Source: Pseudomonadota bacterium (GTDB taxonomy: Bacteria > Pseudomonadota > Gammaproteobacteria > Steroidobacterales > Steroidobacteraceae). Taken from it: a DNA stretch of 22,348 nucleotides. The notes below the pieces were generated by a model, which was not told the DNA's origin, did not search any database, and worked only from the letters and a program-made list of their open reading frames with translations. Location of the stretch: NCBI GenBank assembly GCA_023391815.1, contig JAEWAF010000110.1, positions 1 through 22,348 on the forward strand, written 5' to 3'. Numbering within the stretch: the first letter of the stretch is position 1; each line of letters begins with the position of its first letter. A program made the position numbers and the translations under genes. Positions 1 to 7,135 of this stretch are shown piece by piece.

Positions 1-28
1 GATGGAGCCCGATCCGCCGGGCTCCATC
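1..28. terminator. perfect hairpin, probable terminator of an upstream gene
   Basis: A perfect 10-bp inverted repeat (GATGGAGCCC pairing with GGGCTCCATC) encloses an 8-nt loop. No T-run follows, so a classical Rho-independent terminator is not proven. The position, just before a new plus-strand gene, suits the end of a gene lying left of the window. A second GC-only palindrome (CCGGCC-CC-GGCCGG, 71-84) lies between it and the M28 gene and could be an operator or simply GC-rich chance. Confidence 0.45.
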
Positions 29-131
29 GCGTCGACTCCATAATCGAAGCATCAATCGCTAATGCACACACCGGCCCCGGCCGGAAGTTACACTCTGCTC
101 TCGTGATTCATTTCAATCAGGGAGCAAAGGC

Positions 132-1766
132 ATGGTGGCAAGAGCGTGGCGCGCCGGTGTGGCGTCGCTGGTTTGCGTGCTCGGCACAGCGGGGGCGCAA
201 GGGGCGGATCAAGCGGACCTGACGACCATCAATCGCATCGTCGATGAAGGGTTCAACCGGAGCGAATTGCCGCTGACCGCGGCCTATCTCACCGATCGCA
301 TCGGCGGTCGGCTCACCAACTCCCCGCAGATGCGCGAAGCAGAGCGCTGGACGCAGCAGCAGTTTCGCGACTGGGGCCTCAAGAACGTGCGCACCGAAGG
401 CTTCGAGTTCGGACGCGGCTGGTCCATCGAGAAATCCAGCGTGCGTCTGCTGAAGCCGCGCGTCGCGACCTACAGCGCGATTCCCGTCGCCTGGACAGCG
501 CCCACCAATGGCGCCATCACTGGCCCGATCGTGGTCGCGCCGATGAGCAAGGTCGCCGACTTCGATAAATGGCGCGGCAAGCTGAAAGGGCAGATCGTGC
601 TCGTCACCCAGCCGGATACCGGCGGCGAACCGCTCGTTGCGCCGTTCGTGCGCCTGAGCCGGGAGGACCTGGGCAAGCTCGATGCGTACCGGCAGCCCGT
701 CGTGTCGATGGAGGAAGAGCTCGAGAAGCGCTTGGAGCGCAATCGCTTCGAGGCCAAGCGCGATCAGTTCCTTGCCTCCGAAGGCGCGCTCGCGTGGGTG
801 CGCAGGTCGTATCGTGAGGGTGGCCTGCTGCACGGTGAGGGTTATCAGCACCGGCGCGGTGAGTCGCCGGCACTGCCGGGCTTTGAGCTCGCAGCCGAGC
901 ACTATCGTCAGCTCGCGCGTCTGGCGAAGACCGGGACCGCGCCGACGCTCGAACTGATCAGCGATGTTCGTTATCACGACGAGGATCCGAACGCATACAA
1001 CGTATTCGCCGATCTGCCGGGGCGCGATGCCAAGGCGGGTTACGTCATGGCCGGTGCGCATCTGGACAGCTGGGTCGCATCCGACGGGGCGCAAGATAAC
1101 GCCGCGGGCAGCGCGGTCGTGATGGAAGCGGCGCGCATCCTGACCAAGCTCGGACTCAAGCCGAAGCGAACCATTCGCTTCGCCTTGTGGAACGGCGAAG
1201 AGCAGGGGTTGTATGGTTCGTTCGATTACACGCAGCGGCACCTGGTGTCGCGTCCGCCGCTGGAAGATCCCGCGCGCGTGGCGCTGCCCGTCTATGCAAC
1301 CTGGAATCTGCGCTGGCCCGTCAAGGCGGGCCCGGATTACGACGCGCTCGCCGCTTATTTCAATCTCGACAACGGCTCCGGAAAGATTCGCGGCATCTAT
1401 GCGGAAGGCAATGTCGCGGCCACGCCGATTCTAAAGACATGGATCGCGCCGTTCGCGAGCATGGGCGCCGATTCGGTCGTGGCAGCGCCGACGTTTGGCA
1501 CCGATCATGTGCCGATGTCCGCCGTCGGCATCCCGGGCTTCCAGTTCGTGCAGGACCCGCTCGATTACGGCAGCCGCATTCATCACACCAGCATCGACAG
1601 CTACGATCATCTGCGCATGGAAGATCTGAAACAGGCGGCGGTGATCATGGCCTCGATGCTGTGGATGTCCGCCGAACGCGATCAGCCGTTGCCGAAGAGG
1701 CCGCTGCCGAGCAAGCCGCTGCAGACCGATCCATTCGAGTACGAAGTCGATCTGCCATCGCCTTGA
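132..1766 (+). CDS. secreted M28-family zinc metallopeptidase
   Basis: Predicted exported peptidase of family M28 (aminopeptidase/carboxypeptidase Q-like), which removes residues from peptides with two co-catalytic zinc ions. Residues 1 to about 24 form a Sec signal peptide: basic MVARAWR, a hydrophobic core, then small residues ending near AQG. The catalytic half holds the family ligands in order: H310 in AHLDSW with D312, bridging D322 in QDNAAG, E356-E357 in NGEEQG, D458 in GTDH and H485 in HHTSID. Residues about 30-300 form the N-terminal part, probably with an inserted PA-like domain, which suits the 544-aa length. The ATG at 132 follows a purine-rich GGGAGCAAAGG. It stands alone and ends at a strong hairpin. 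The family is secure because all metal ligands are present. The substrate is unknown, and periplasmic or extracellular peptide scavenging is inference. Confidence 0.93.
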   Translation: MVARAWRAGVASLVCVLGTAGAQGADQADLTTINRIVDEGFNRSELPLTAAYLTDRIGGRLTNSPQMREAERWTQQQFRDWGLKNVRTEGFEFGRGWSIEKSSVRLLKPRVATYSAIPVAWTAPTNGAITGPIVVAPMSKVADFDKWRGKLKGQIVLVTQPDTGGEPLVAPFVRLSREDLGKLDAYRQPVVSMEEELEKRLERNRFEAKRDQFLASEGALAWVRRSYREGGLLHGEGYQHRRGESPALPGFELAAEHYRQLARLAKTGTAPTLELISDVRYHDEDPNAYNVFADLPGRDAKAGYVMAGAHLDSWVASDGAQDNAAGSAVVMEAARILTKLGLKPKRTIRFALWNGEEQGLYGSFDYTQRHLVSRPPLEDPARVALPVYATWNLRWPVKAGPDYDALAAYFNLDNGSGKIRGIYAEGNVAATPILKTWIAPFASMGADSVVAAPTFGTDHVPMSAVGIPGFQFVQDPLDYGSRIHHTSIDSYDHLRMEDLKQAAVIMASMLWMSAERDQPLPKRPLPSKPLQTDPFEYEVDLPSP

Positions 1767-1790
1767 GACATCTTTGAGCGCCCATAAAGT

Positions 1791-1817
1791 CGAAGCCCCG
1801 CGCAGGGCGGGGCTTCG
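1791..1817 (+). terminator. GC-rich terminator hairpin after the M28 peptidase gene
   Basis: A perfect 11-bp stem (CGAAGCCCCGC with GCGGGGCTTCG) closes a 5-nt loop, 24 bases after the peptidase stop codon. The downstream sequence has only scattered T residues, so termination may be partial, but the stem is very stable. Confidence 0.75.
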
Positions 1818-1841
1818 TGCCGTCATCTCTATCGAACTTGG

Positions 1842-1874
1842 AGGATGACCCTACTACATTCTTAGGATGACCCT
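1842..1874. repeat. 11-bp direct repeat, spacing 22 bp
   Basis: AGGATGACCCT occurs at 1842-1852 and again, identical, at 1864-1874. The start-to-start distance is 22 bp, about two helical turns, so both copies face the same side of the DNA. The gap 1767-2119 (353 bases) otherwise holds the terminator at 1791 and the promoter-like motif at 2059, and I see no convincing gene in it. The repeat could be a regulator site for the operon starting at 2120 or a chance duplication. Confidence 0.4.
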
Positions 1875-2058
1875 CGAGAGACGCACGGCGGTGGAAGAGC
1901 ATCGGTTTTCGGCTCCTGGCGTTGGAGCAACGGTCGCTCCGATTCATTCCGCCGATAACTTATCTGCTTCCGATGCGAGTGACGCACGGGCCGCTTGGAA
2001 GGTTCCGAAAAAGATTTGTTTCCAGCCGCGGCCGCGTAGTGAGTTATCACGTCGGCCA

Positions 2059-2084
2059 GGAACCTACGTGAGCTACATACCGTT
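2059..2084 (+). promoter_or_regulatory. ECF-sigma-like promoter motif before the lactone oxidase operon
   Basis: GGAAC at 2059-2063 is followed after exactly 17 bases by CGTT at 2081-2084. GGAAC is the common -35 element of extracytoplasmic-function sigma factors, and the GGAAC-N16/17-CGTT pattern is the EcfG general-stress promoter of alphaproteobacteria. EcfG is not expected in a gammaproteobacterium, so another ECF factor would be needed. A transcript start near 2090 would leave about 30 bases of leader before the GTG at 2120. This rests on one motif match and no experimental data. Confidence 0.4.
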
Positions 2085-2119
2085 GTAGGGGCGTGAGGTA
2101 ACCCGGCTTATCGCCGCAC

Positions 2120-3331
2120 GTGAATATCTTGCGCACTCATTCGACGGACGAATTCGTCAACTGGTCGGGGAGCGTGCGGTTTCTTCCGCGCTCACAGGTC
2201 TGGCCCACGACCGATGAAGCCGTGTGCGCGTATGTTCGGGACGCCGCCGCGCGCTCACGCAAGATCCGGGTGGCAGGCTCGGGCCATTCCTCTTCACCGC
2301 TCGTTGTGACGCCGGACATCTTGATGTCGATGCGCGATCACCACGGGTTGATCGATTACGACGTCGCAACTTCACGCGCGACCGTCGGTGCCGGGACTGT
2401 GTTGCAAGACCTCGGGCCGATCCTGCACGACATCGGCATGAGCATGCACAACCTCGGCGATGTGGATACCCAGACGATCGCTGGCGTGATCAGCACCGGC
2501 ACGCACGGCTCCGGTCGCACACTCCAGAATATTTCAGCATCGCTCATCGGCGTGCGTGCCATCACCGGCACCGCCCGGATCGTCGAGTGGTCGATCGAAA
2601 ACGAGCCGGACCTCATCAATGCCGCCCGGGTGTCGATGGGATTGTTGGGAATCTTTACCCGGGTACGGTTGCAACTGCGGCCGACGTATCGACTGCATCG
2701 CCGAGAGTATTCGGCGCGTACCGAAGACTGTCTGGCGCACCTGGATGAGCTGGCGGACGCCCATCGCAACTTCGACTTCTACTGGTATCCCCGTCGTGAT
2801 GAGGTGAAGTTGCGGACGCTCAATCCGCCCGAGGTGCCGCCGCCGAATTTGCCCTACGCGCATTGCATCCCGCCGCAGGAAGGCTTCGCCCACCAGATCA
2901 TCGCGCGCGAGCGCCAGTTGAAATTCGAGGAGCTGGAATATTTCGTTCCAGCGGAGGCGGGGCCCGCATGCTTTCGCGAGGTGAGGCGACGCATTCTCGA
3001 ACGCCATCGCAAGCACGTGGCCTGGCGCGTGCTGTATCGGCTGATCGCGAAGGACGACGGCTTTCTGAGCCCGGCGCACGGACGCGACTCGGTGGCGATC
3101 TCGGTGCATCAGAATGCCGGCCTGCCGTACCAGGACTATTTCGACGACATCGAGCCCATTCTGCGCGTCCATGACGGCCGCCCGCACTGGGGCAAGAAAC
3201 ATTCTCTGCATGGCGCGGCACTTGCGGCCCTGTATCCGCGTTGGAATGACTTCATGAAGCTGCGGCGACAACTCGATCCGCACAATGTATTTCTGTCCGC
3301 GCCCCTGGCTCGGCTGCTGGGCGAGGAGTGA
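2120..3331 (+). CDS. FAD-linked sugar-1,4-lactone oxidase family protein
   Basis: Flavoprotein of the D-arabinono-/L-gulono-1,4-lactone oxidase (ALO) family, cytoplasmic by appearance because no signal or membrane segment is visible. The N-terminal FAD-binding PCMH fold has GSGHS at 53-57, where H56 is the position that carries covalent FAD in related oxidases. The stretch GDVDTQTIAG followed by GTHGSG is the second flavin-contact region. The C-terminal ALO domain ends with the diagnostic HWGK at 356-359 and a final DPHNVF motif. Length 403 aa is normal. The start is uncertain: GTG at 2120 has no good ribosome site (GAGGT lies 20 bases upstream), and TTG at 2129 is the alternative. It is first in a four-gene run and its stop touches the next gene. 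The actual substrate (aldonolactone, alditol or sugar) cannot be read from sequence. Confidence 0.88.
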   Translation: MNILRTHSTDEFVNWSGSVRFLPRSQVWPTTDEAVCAYVRDAAARSRKIRVAGSGHSSSPLVVTPDILMSMRDHHGLIDYDVATSRATVGAGTVLQDLGPILHDIGMSMHNLGDVDTQTIAGVISTGTHGSGRTLQNISASLIGVRAITGTARIVEWSIENEPDLINAARVSMGLLGIFTRVRLQLRPTYRLHRREYSARTEDCLAHLDELADAHRNFDFYWYPRRDEVKLRTLNPPEVPPPNLPYAHCIPPQEGFAHQIIARERQLKFEELEYFVPAEAGPACFREVRRRILERHRKHVAWRVLYRLIAKDDGFLSPAHGRDSVAISVHQNAGLPYQDYFDDIEPILRVHDGRPHWGKKHSLHGAALAALYPRWNDFMKLRRQLDPHNVFLSAPLARLLGEE

Positions 3332-3333
3332 GC

Positions 3334-3708
3334 GTGCTGAAGACCATCGGTTCCAAACTCTGGGCGATTCCGGGCGGCCACATGCCGCTGCTCAGTTCGG
3401 GCGCGGAGCCCCGCGACACCAGTCGCGATGAGTTGTGCGTCCTGAACGCCGGTCATGTCGATGCGCACTTGCAGCTGACGATTTATTACGAAGCGCGCGA
3501 CCCGGCCGGGCCATATGCATTGAAGGTGGCCGCGCAACGCGTGCGGCATGTTCGTTTCAACGACCTCATCGATCCCGAGGCCCTGCCGCTCGATACCCCG
3601 TATGCCGCGCTGATCGTCGCCGATCATCCGGTGGTCGTGCAGTTCACACGACACGACACCAGCCAGGCCGCCAATGCCATCGGCACCACGCTGGCGTTCC
3701 CGGGGTGA
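3334..3708 (+). CDS. ASRT-family protein (sensory rhodopsin transducer-like)
   Basis: Small soluble protein of about 124 aa resembling Anabaena sensory rhodopsin transducer (ASRT) along its whole length. Shared stretches, recalled from the ASRT sequence, include IG..WAI near the start, LNAGxxDAH, TIYY, GPYxLxV, RHVRFNDLxDP, an aspartate followed by a threonine, VVxxTR and QAxNA near the end. ASRT folds as a beta-sandwich tetramer. De Souza, Iyer and Aravind described the wider family as small-molecule, possibly carbohydrate, binding domains. No rhodopsin gene is in the window, and the neighbours are a sugar-lactone oxidase and a GH13 enzyme, so a sugar-related sensing or accessory role is the better inference. 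I chose GTG 3334 because GAGGAG lies 5 bases upstream and the length then matches ASRT. GTG 3328, overlapping the previous stop, is possible. Confidence 0.87.
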   Translation: MLKTIGSKLWAIPGGHMPLLSSGAEPRDTSRDELCVLNAGHVDAHLQLTIYYEARDPAGPYALKVAAQRVRHVRFNDLIDPEALPLDTPYAALIVADHPVVVQFTRHDTSQAANAIGTTLAFPG

Positions 3709-3712
3709 GCCG

Positions 3713-5377
3713 ATGATCGAGGATCTTTGGTACAAGAATTCGATCATCTACAGCCTCGATCTCGACACCTTCATGGACGCGAACGGTGACGGGGTCGGCG
3801 ATCTGCCGGGCTTGATCAATCGGCTCGATTATCTGAACTCGCTCGGCATCGATGTCATCTGGCTCGCACCGTTTCAGCCCTCGCCGAATCGCGACAATGG
3901 CTATGACATTTCCGATTACTACGGCGTGGATCGTCGCTATGGATCGAGCGGCGACTTCGTCGAGTTCATGAATCATGCGCGCAAGCGGGGCATGCGCGTG
4001 ATTCTGGATCTGGTGGTCAATCACACATCGAATGAACATCCGTGGTTCAAGGAGGCAAGGAGCAATCCCGATTCGCAGTATCGCGACTGGTATGTGTGGT
4101 CCAAGACCAGGCCGGCAGGCTGGAACAAAGGCATGGTGTTTCCAGGCGTGCAGAAGGCTGTGTGGACGCGCGATCCGGTCGCGAAGATGTATTACCACCA
4201 TCGGTTCTACGACTTCCAGCCCGATCTGAACATGGACAACCCGCATGTGCGTGCCGAGGTTCGGCGCATCATGGGGTACTGGTTGCAGCTCGGCGTCGAT
4301 GGTTTTCGGGTCGATGCCGTGCCTTTCATTCTCGAGTCGCGACTGAAAGGCGAGCGGCTGCGATTCGACTATCTCGCCGAAATGCGCCAGTTCCTGCAAT
4401 GGCGCGCGGGCGATGCGGCTCTGCTCGGCGAGGCGAACGTCAAGCCCGAGGACACACAGCGTTACTTCGGCGACGGTCGCGACGGCTTGAACATGATGTT
4501 CAACTTCTGGGTCAACCAGCATTTTTTCTATGCGCTCGCGACCGGTGACATCGAGCCGCTGGAGAAGTCGCTCAAGGACACGAGCAGGATTCCCGAGGCG
4601 ACGCAGTGGGCGGTGTTCCTGCGCAACCACGATGAGCTCGACATCGAGCGTCTGCCCAAGCAAAAACGCGATCGGGTGTTCGCGCGCTTCGGGCCGGAGC
4701 GCAATATGCAACTGTATCGCCGTGGGATTCGGCGACGGCTTGCGTCCATGTTGGGGGACCGACGTCACATCGAGCTGGCGAACAGTCTGATGTTTTCGCT
4801 GCCCGGCTCGCCGGTACTGCGCTACGGCGATGAGATCGGAATGGGCGAGGATCTGTCGCTGAAAGAACGGGCCGCAGTACGCACGCCGATGCAGTGGTCC
4901 AGCGAGCGAAATGGCGGGTTCTCGACCGCGGAAAAGCTCGTCAATCCGGTGATCTCGAAGGGTCCTTACGGCTATCGAAGCGTGAACGTCGATGCGCAAC
5001 GGCGCGATCCCGGCTCCTTGCTCAACTGGATGATCAAGATGATCCGTGTGCGAAAGGAATGCCCGGAGATCGGTTGGGGCGAGTGGGCGTTGCTGCGCAC
5101 GGGAGTGCGAGGCGTCTTGGGGCTGTGTTATTCGTGGCGGGGCAATCGCATCGTCGTCCTGCATAACTTCAACCGTCAGCCGCAGCAGGTGAAGGTGGCG
5201 CTGGAGGGCGAGGGTAGTGAGCTGCTCGTGAATCTGCTCGAGATGGACGACAGCCGGGCGAACAAGCACGGTCGTCACGAGATTGCGCTGGCGGCTTTCG
5301 GTTACAAGTGGTTTCGCGTGGGCGGCCTGAATTACGCGTTACGGCGTCGGCCGCCGGGGCCGCCGGCCAAGCACTGA
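3713..5377 (+). CDS. GH13 family trehalose synthase-like enzyme
   Basis: Glycoside hydrolase family 13 protein, most like trehalose synthase (maltose alpha-D-glucosyltransferase), which interconverts maltose and trehalose in the cytoplasm. The four GH13 regions are intact: DLVVNH at 99-104, GFRVDAV with nucleophile D201, GEAN with acid/base E240, and RNHDEL with transition-state D307. The opening WYKNSIIYSLDLDTFMD and the RNHDEL wording favour GH13 subfamily 16 over plain alpha-amylase. A beta-sandwich C domain fills about 455-540. Length is 554 aa with no fused maltokinase domain. ATG 3713 is preferred because the protein then begins at the family's usual WYK block. An upstream ATG at 3674 would overlap the previous gene by 35 bases. 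It sits 4 bases after the ASRT-like gene and so is probably co-transcribed. Trehalose production fits osmotic or desiccation stress. The exact specificity is inferred. Confidence 0.88.
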   Translation: MIEDLWYKNSIIYSLDLDTFMDANGDGVGDLPGLINRLDYLNSLGIDVIWLAPFQPSPNRDNGYDISDYYGVDRRYGSSGDFVEFMNHARKRGMRVILDLVVNHTSNEHPWFKEARSNPDSQYRDWYVWSKTRPAGWNKGMVFPGVQKAVWTRDPVAKMYYHHRFYDFQPDLNMDNPHVRAEVRRIMGYWLQLGVDGFRVDAVPFILESRLKGERLRFDYLAEMRQFLQWRAGDAALLGEANVKPEDTQRYFGDGRDGLNMMFNFWVNQHFFYALATGDIEPLEKSLKDTSRIPEATQWAVFLRNHDELDIERLPKQKRDRVFARFGPERNMQLYRRGIRRRLASMLGDRRHIELANSLMFSLPGSPVLRYGDEIGMGEDLSLKERAAVRTPMQWSSERNGGFSTAEKLVNPVISKGPYGYRSVNVDAQRRDPGSLLNWMIKMIRVRKECPEIGWGEWALLRTGVRGVLGLCYSWRGNRIVVLHNFNRQPQQVKVALEGEGSELLVNLLEMDDSRANKHGRHEIALAAFGYKWFRVGGLNYALRRRPPGPPAKH

Positions 5378-5386
5378 GGGATCTTG

Positions 5387-6346
5387 ATGCGCATCGGATT
5401 TCACGCTTCGCATGAGCAGTTTCCACCGTCAAAGATGCTCGAATACACGATTGCGGCGGAGCAGGCGGGATTCGATTGCGCGATGTCCTCGGATCATTTC
5501 AAGCCGTGGAGTCGGTCGCAGGGGCACTCGGGATATTCCTGGTCGTGGCTGGGCGCGGCGATGGCGCGCACGACATTTCCGGTGGGAGTGATCTGTGCGG
5601 CCGGTTATCGATATCACCCGGCGGTCGTCGCGCAGGCGGCGGCGACGCTCGCGGAAATGTTTCCTGCGCGGTTCTGGTTTGCGTTGGGCAGTGGCGAGCG
5701 GGTGAATGAGGATGTCACTGGGATGGCCTGGCCATCCAAGGCCGAGCGCAATCAGAAGATGAAGGAGTGCGCGACGATCATTCGCTCGTTGCTGAACGGC
5801 GAGCGAGTGACGCATCGCGGGTCGGTGACGGTGGTCGAGGGCGAGCTCTTCTCGCGCCCGAAGATCGCACCGCCCATGCTCGGAGCGGCGGTCAGTGAGG
5901 CTACGGCGGAGTTTGTCGGCCGGTGGAGCGATGGTTTGCTCACGGTGGCGAGCAAACCGGAGCAGTTGAAGAAAGTGATCGAGGCATTTCGTCGCGGTGG
6001 CGGCGAGGGCAAGCCGATTCATTTGCAGGTCGCGCTGAATTGGGCACCCACCGAAGCCGAGGCGCTCAAGGGCGCGTTCGATCACTGGCGCTTCGTGACG
6101 CTCGGCGGTGATATCGGCTGGGAACTGCGGTGCCCGGAGGACTACGAAACGGCGACTCGGTTCGTGAGACCGGAGGATATGAGGCAGAGCGTGCTTATCT
6201 CATCGGATCTCTCGCGGCATGCCGAGTGGTTGCAAGAGTACGCGCAGTTGGGTGTCGACTACGTGTACTTGCACCAGGTCGATCTGAATCAGGTGGGATT
6301 CATCGAAGCCTTCGCGGCCAAGGTTTTGCCGCAGTTCAGGAAGTAA
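5387..6346 (+). CDS. LLM-class (luciferase-like) flavin oxidoreductase
   Basis: Luciferase-like monooxygenase-fold enzyme using FMN or possibly F420. The sequence opens with MRIGFHASHEQF and a DHFKPW motif near residue 35, then the barrel strands VGVICAAG and ALGSGE typical of the F420-dependent glucose-6-phosphate dehydrogenase-like branch. It resembles the family TIGR03885, described as probable non-F420 flavinoid oxidoreductases. That match is from memory of the family, not a search. Length 319 aa is typical. ATG 5387 is preferred over TTG 5384 because GAGGG lies 6 bases upstream, only 9 bases after the trehalose-synthase stop. It is last in the operon, so it probably works in the same stress or sugar context. 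Substrate and cofactor are unknown. Confidence 0.86.
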   Translation: MRIGFHASHEQFPPSKMLEYTIAAEQAGFDCAMSSDHFKPWSRSQGHSGYSWSWLGAAMARTTFPVGVICAAGYRYHPAVVAQAAATLAEMFPARFWFALGSGERVNEDVTGMAWPSKAERNQKMKECATIIRSLLNGERVTHRGSVTVVEGELFSRPKIAPPMLGAAVSEATAEFVGRWSDGLLTVASKPEQLKKVIEAFRRGGGEGKPIHLQVALNWAPTEAEALKGAFDHWRFVTLGGDIGWELRCPEDYETATRFVRPEDMRQSVLISSDLSRHAEWLQEYAQLGVDYVYLHQVDLNQVGFIEAFAAKVLPQFRK

Positions 6347-6788
6347 CAACTGAGAATTGCAAAGTGGCCCGGGAGTTTGATGGATGAAGAGGGCCTCGGT
6401 GGCCTGCGCCGCCGGGAATGCCCTATCTCCTCCCGGCACCGCGCTCGCCCGTCGCGCGCATTGCGCTCCTGGGCGCACGTCCCTTCTATGAGCTTCTTCG
6501 TCAAGCGTTCCGATCGATCTCGACTCCTCAAGGCAACCCTGGCCCGGTGGGTAGTGACGATCTGACGTAAGCAGTGTGCACACTACGGCACTCCCGGCGG
6601 CGCCGATACGTCACAGCGGCGTGACACGTGACTCTCCTCCGACGCGAGGGCCCAGTAAGGGTCGGAGCATCGATGTGTTTTTGGGGGGCGGCGTGCTCGG
6701 GCCCGATCAAGGCGGAGACACGAAGCGTGGCTGCGGCTTCGACCGTACGTGCTCCGTTCCGGCCTTCTCCCTTGCCAAACGAATCTTC
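6347..6788. other. 442-base convergent gap without a supported gene
   Basis: The LLM oxidoreductase gene ends on the plus strand and the small minus-strand gene ends at 6789, so this gap separates convergent units. Short open frames here (for example 6377-6565 plus, 6576-6839 plus, 6528-6710 minus) look like random GC-rich translation with excess Arg, Ser and Pro. One structure stands out: a perfect 7-bp stem CTCCGAC/GTCGGAG (6637-6643 with 6661-6667) and a T5 run at 6678-6682. It could terminate plus-strand transcripts far downstream of the stop. A 6-bp hairpin CGAAGC/GCTTCG also starts near 6721. Confidence 0.5.
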
Positions 6789-7097
6789 TCACTGACACCG
6801 CTTCGGCCCCATCGCGAGCTTCACATCCCTGGGAATTGAATATTCCTTCGCGATGTACTCCGAATCGAGCAATCCCAGCTGCTCTCGCTGCACGACATAT
6901 CCCCAATACGCCTCCGCGGCTTCCATCACGAGGCCTTTGCGGACACTCTCATCCGATGCGCGGGCCCGAGAAGTGACATCCGCGTCGTATTGGCGTAACG
7001 CGTCGAGGGTCTTTTGGAGCTTGCGGCCTGCGAGGCCCAGGGAGGCGGCGGCCTCGCCGGCGAAGGGGAGATCGAGAGGATTGTCGAATCTCGGCAC
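6789..7097 (-). CDS. small conserved protein, DUF6665-like
   Basis: Predicted 102-aa soluble protein, mostly alpha-helical by eye, with no signal peptide. The core around residues 12-40 (GEAAASLGLAGRKLQKTLDAL) and the later YWGYVVQREQLGL resemble a small uncharacterised proteobacterial family I recall as DUF6665. That assignment is tentative. The start is GTG at 7097. A perfect TATAAT on the minus strand (7109-7104) lies only 6 bases upstream, so a transcript from it would be nearly leaderless. There is no clear ribosome site. The gene lies 38 bases after the HTH-TPR gene in the same direction and may simply be the last gene of the ligD-ku transcript. Function unknown. Confidence 0.68.
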   Translation of the reverse strand: MPRFDNPLDLPFAGEAAASLGLAGRKLQKTLDALRQYDADVTSRARASDESVRKGLVMEAAEAYWGYVVQREQLGLLDSEYIAKEYSIPRDVKLAMGPKRCQ

Positions 7098-7135
7098 GCG
7101 GCCATTATAGCGAGCCGCGCCATGGAATAGGCCCG

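Noticed and set aside
1867..2088. 73-aa plus-strand frame in the gap before the lactone oxidase
   Set aside because: No ribosome site and no family likeness, and it overlaps the direct repeat and the promoter-like motif. Composition resembles noncoding sequence.
3644..5278. 544-aa minus-strand open frame opposite the GH13 gene
   Set aside because: Shadow of the trehalose-synthase-like gene, with an Arg/His/Ile-skewed translation and no motifs.
6347..6788. Possible tRNA or decayed gene in the convergent gap
   Set aside because: I found no cloverleaf, no T-loop consensus and no recognisable protein fragment on either strand.
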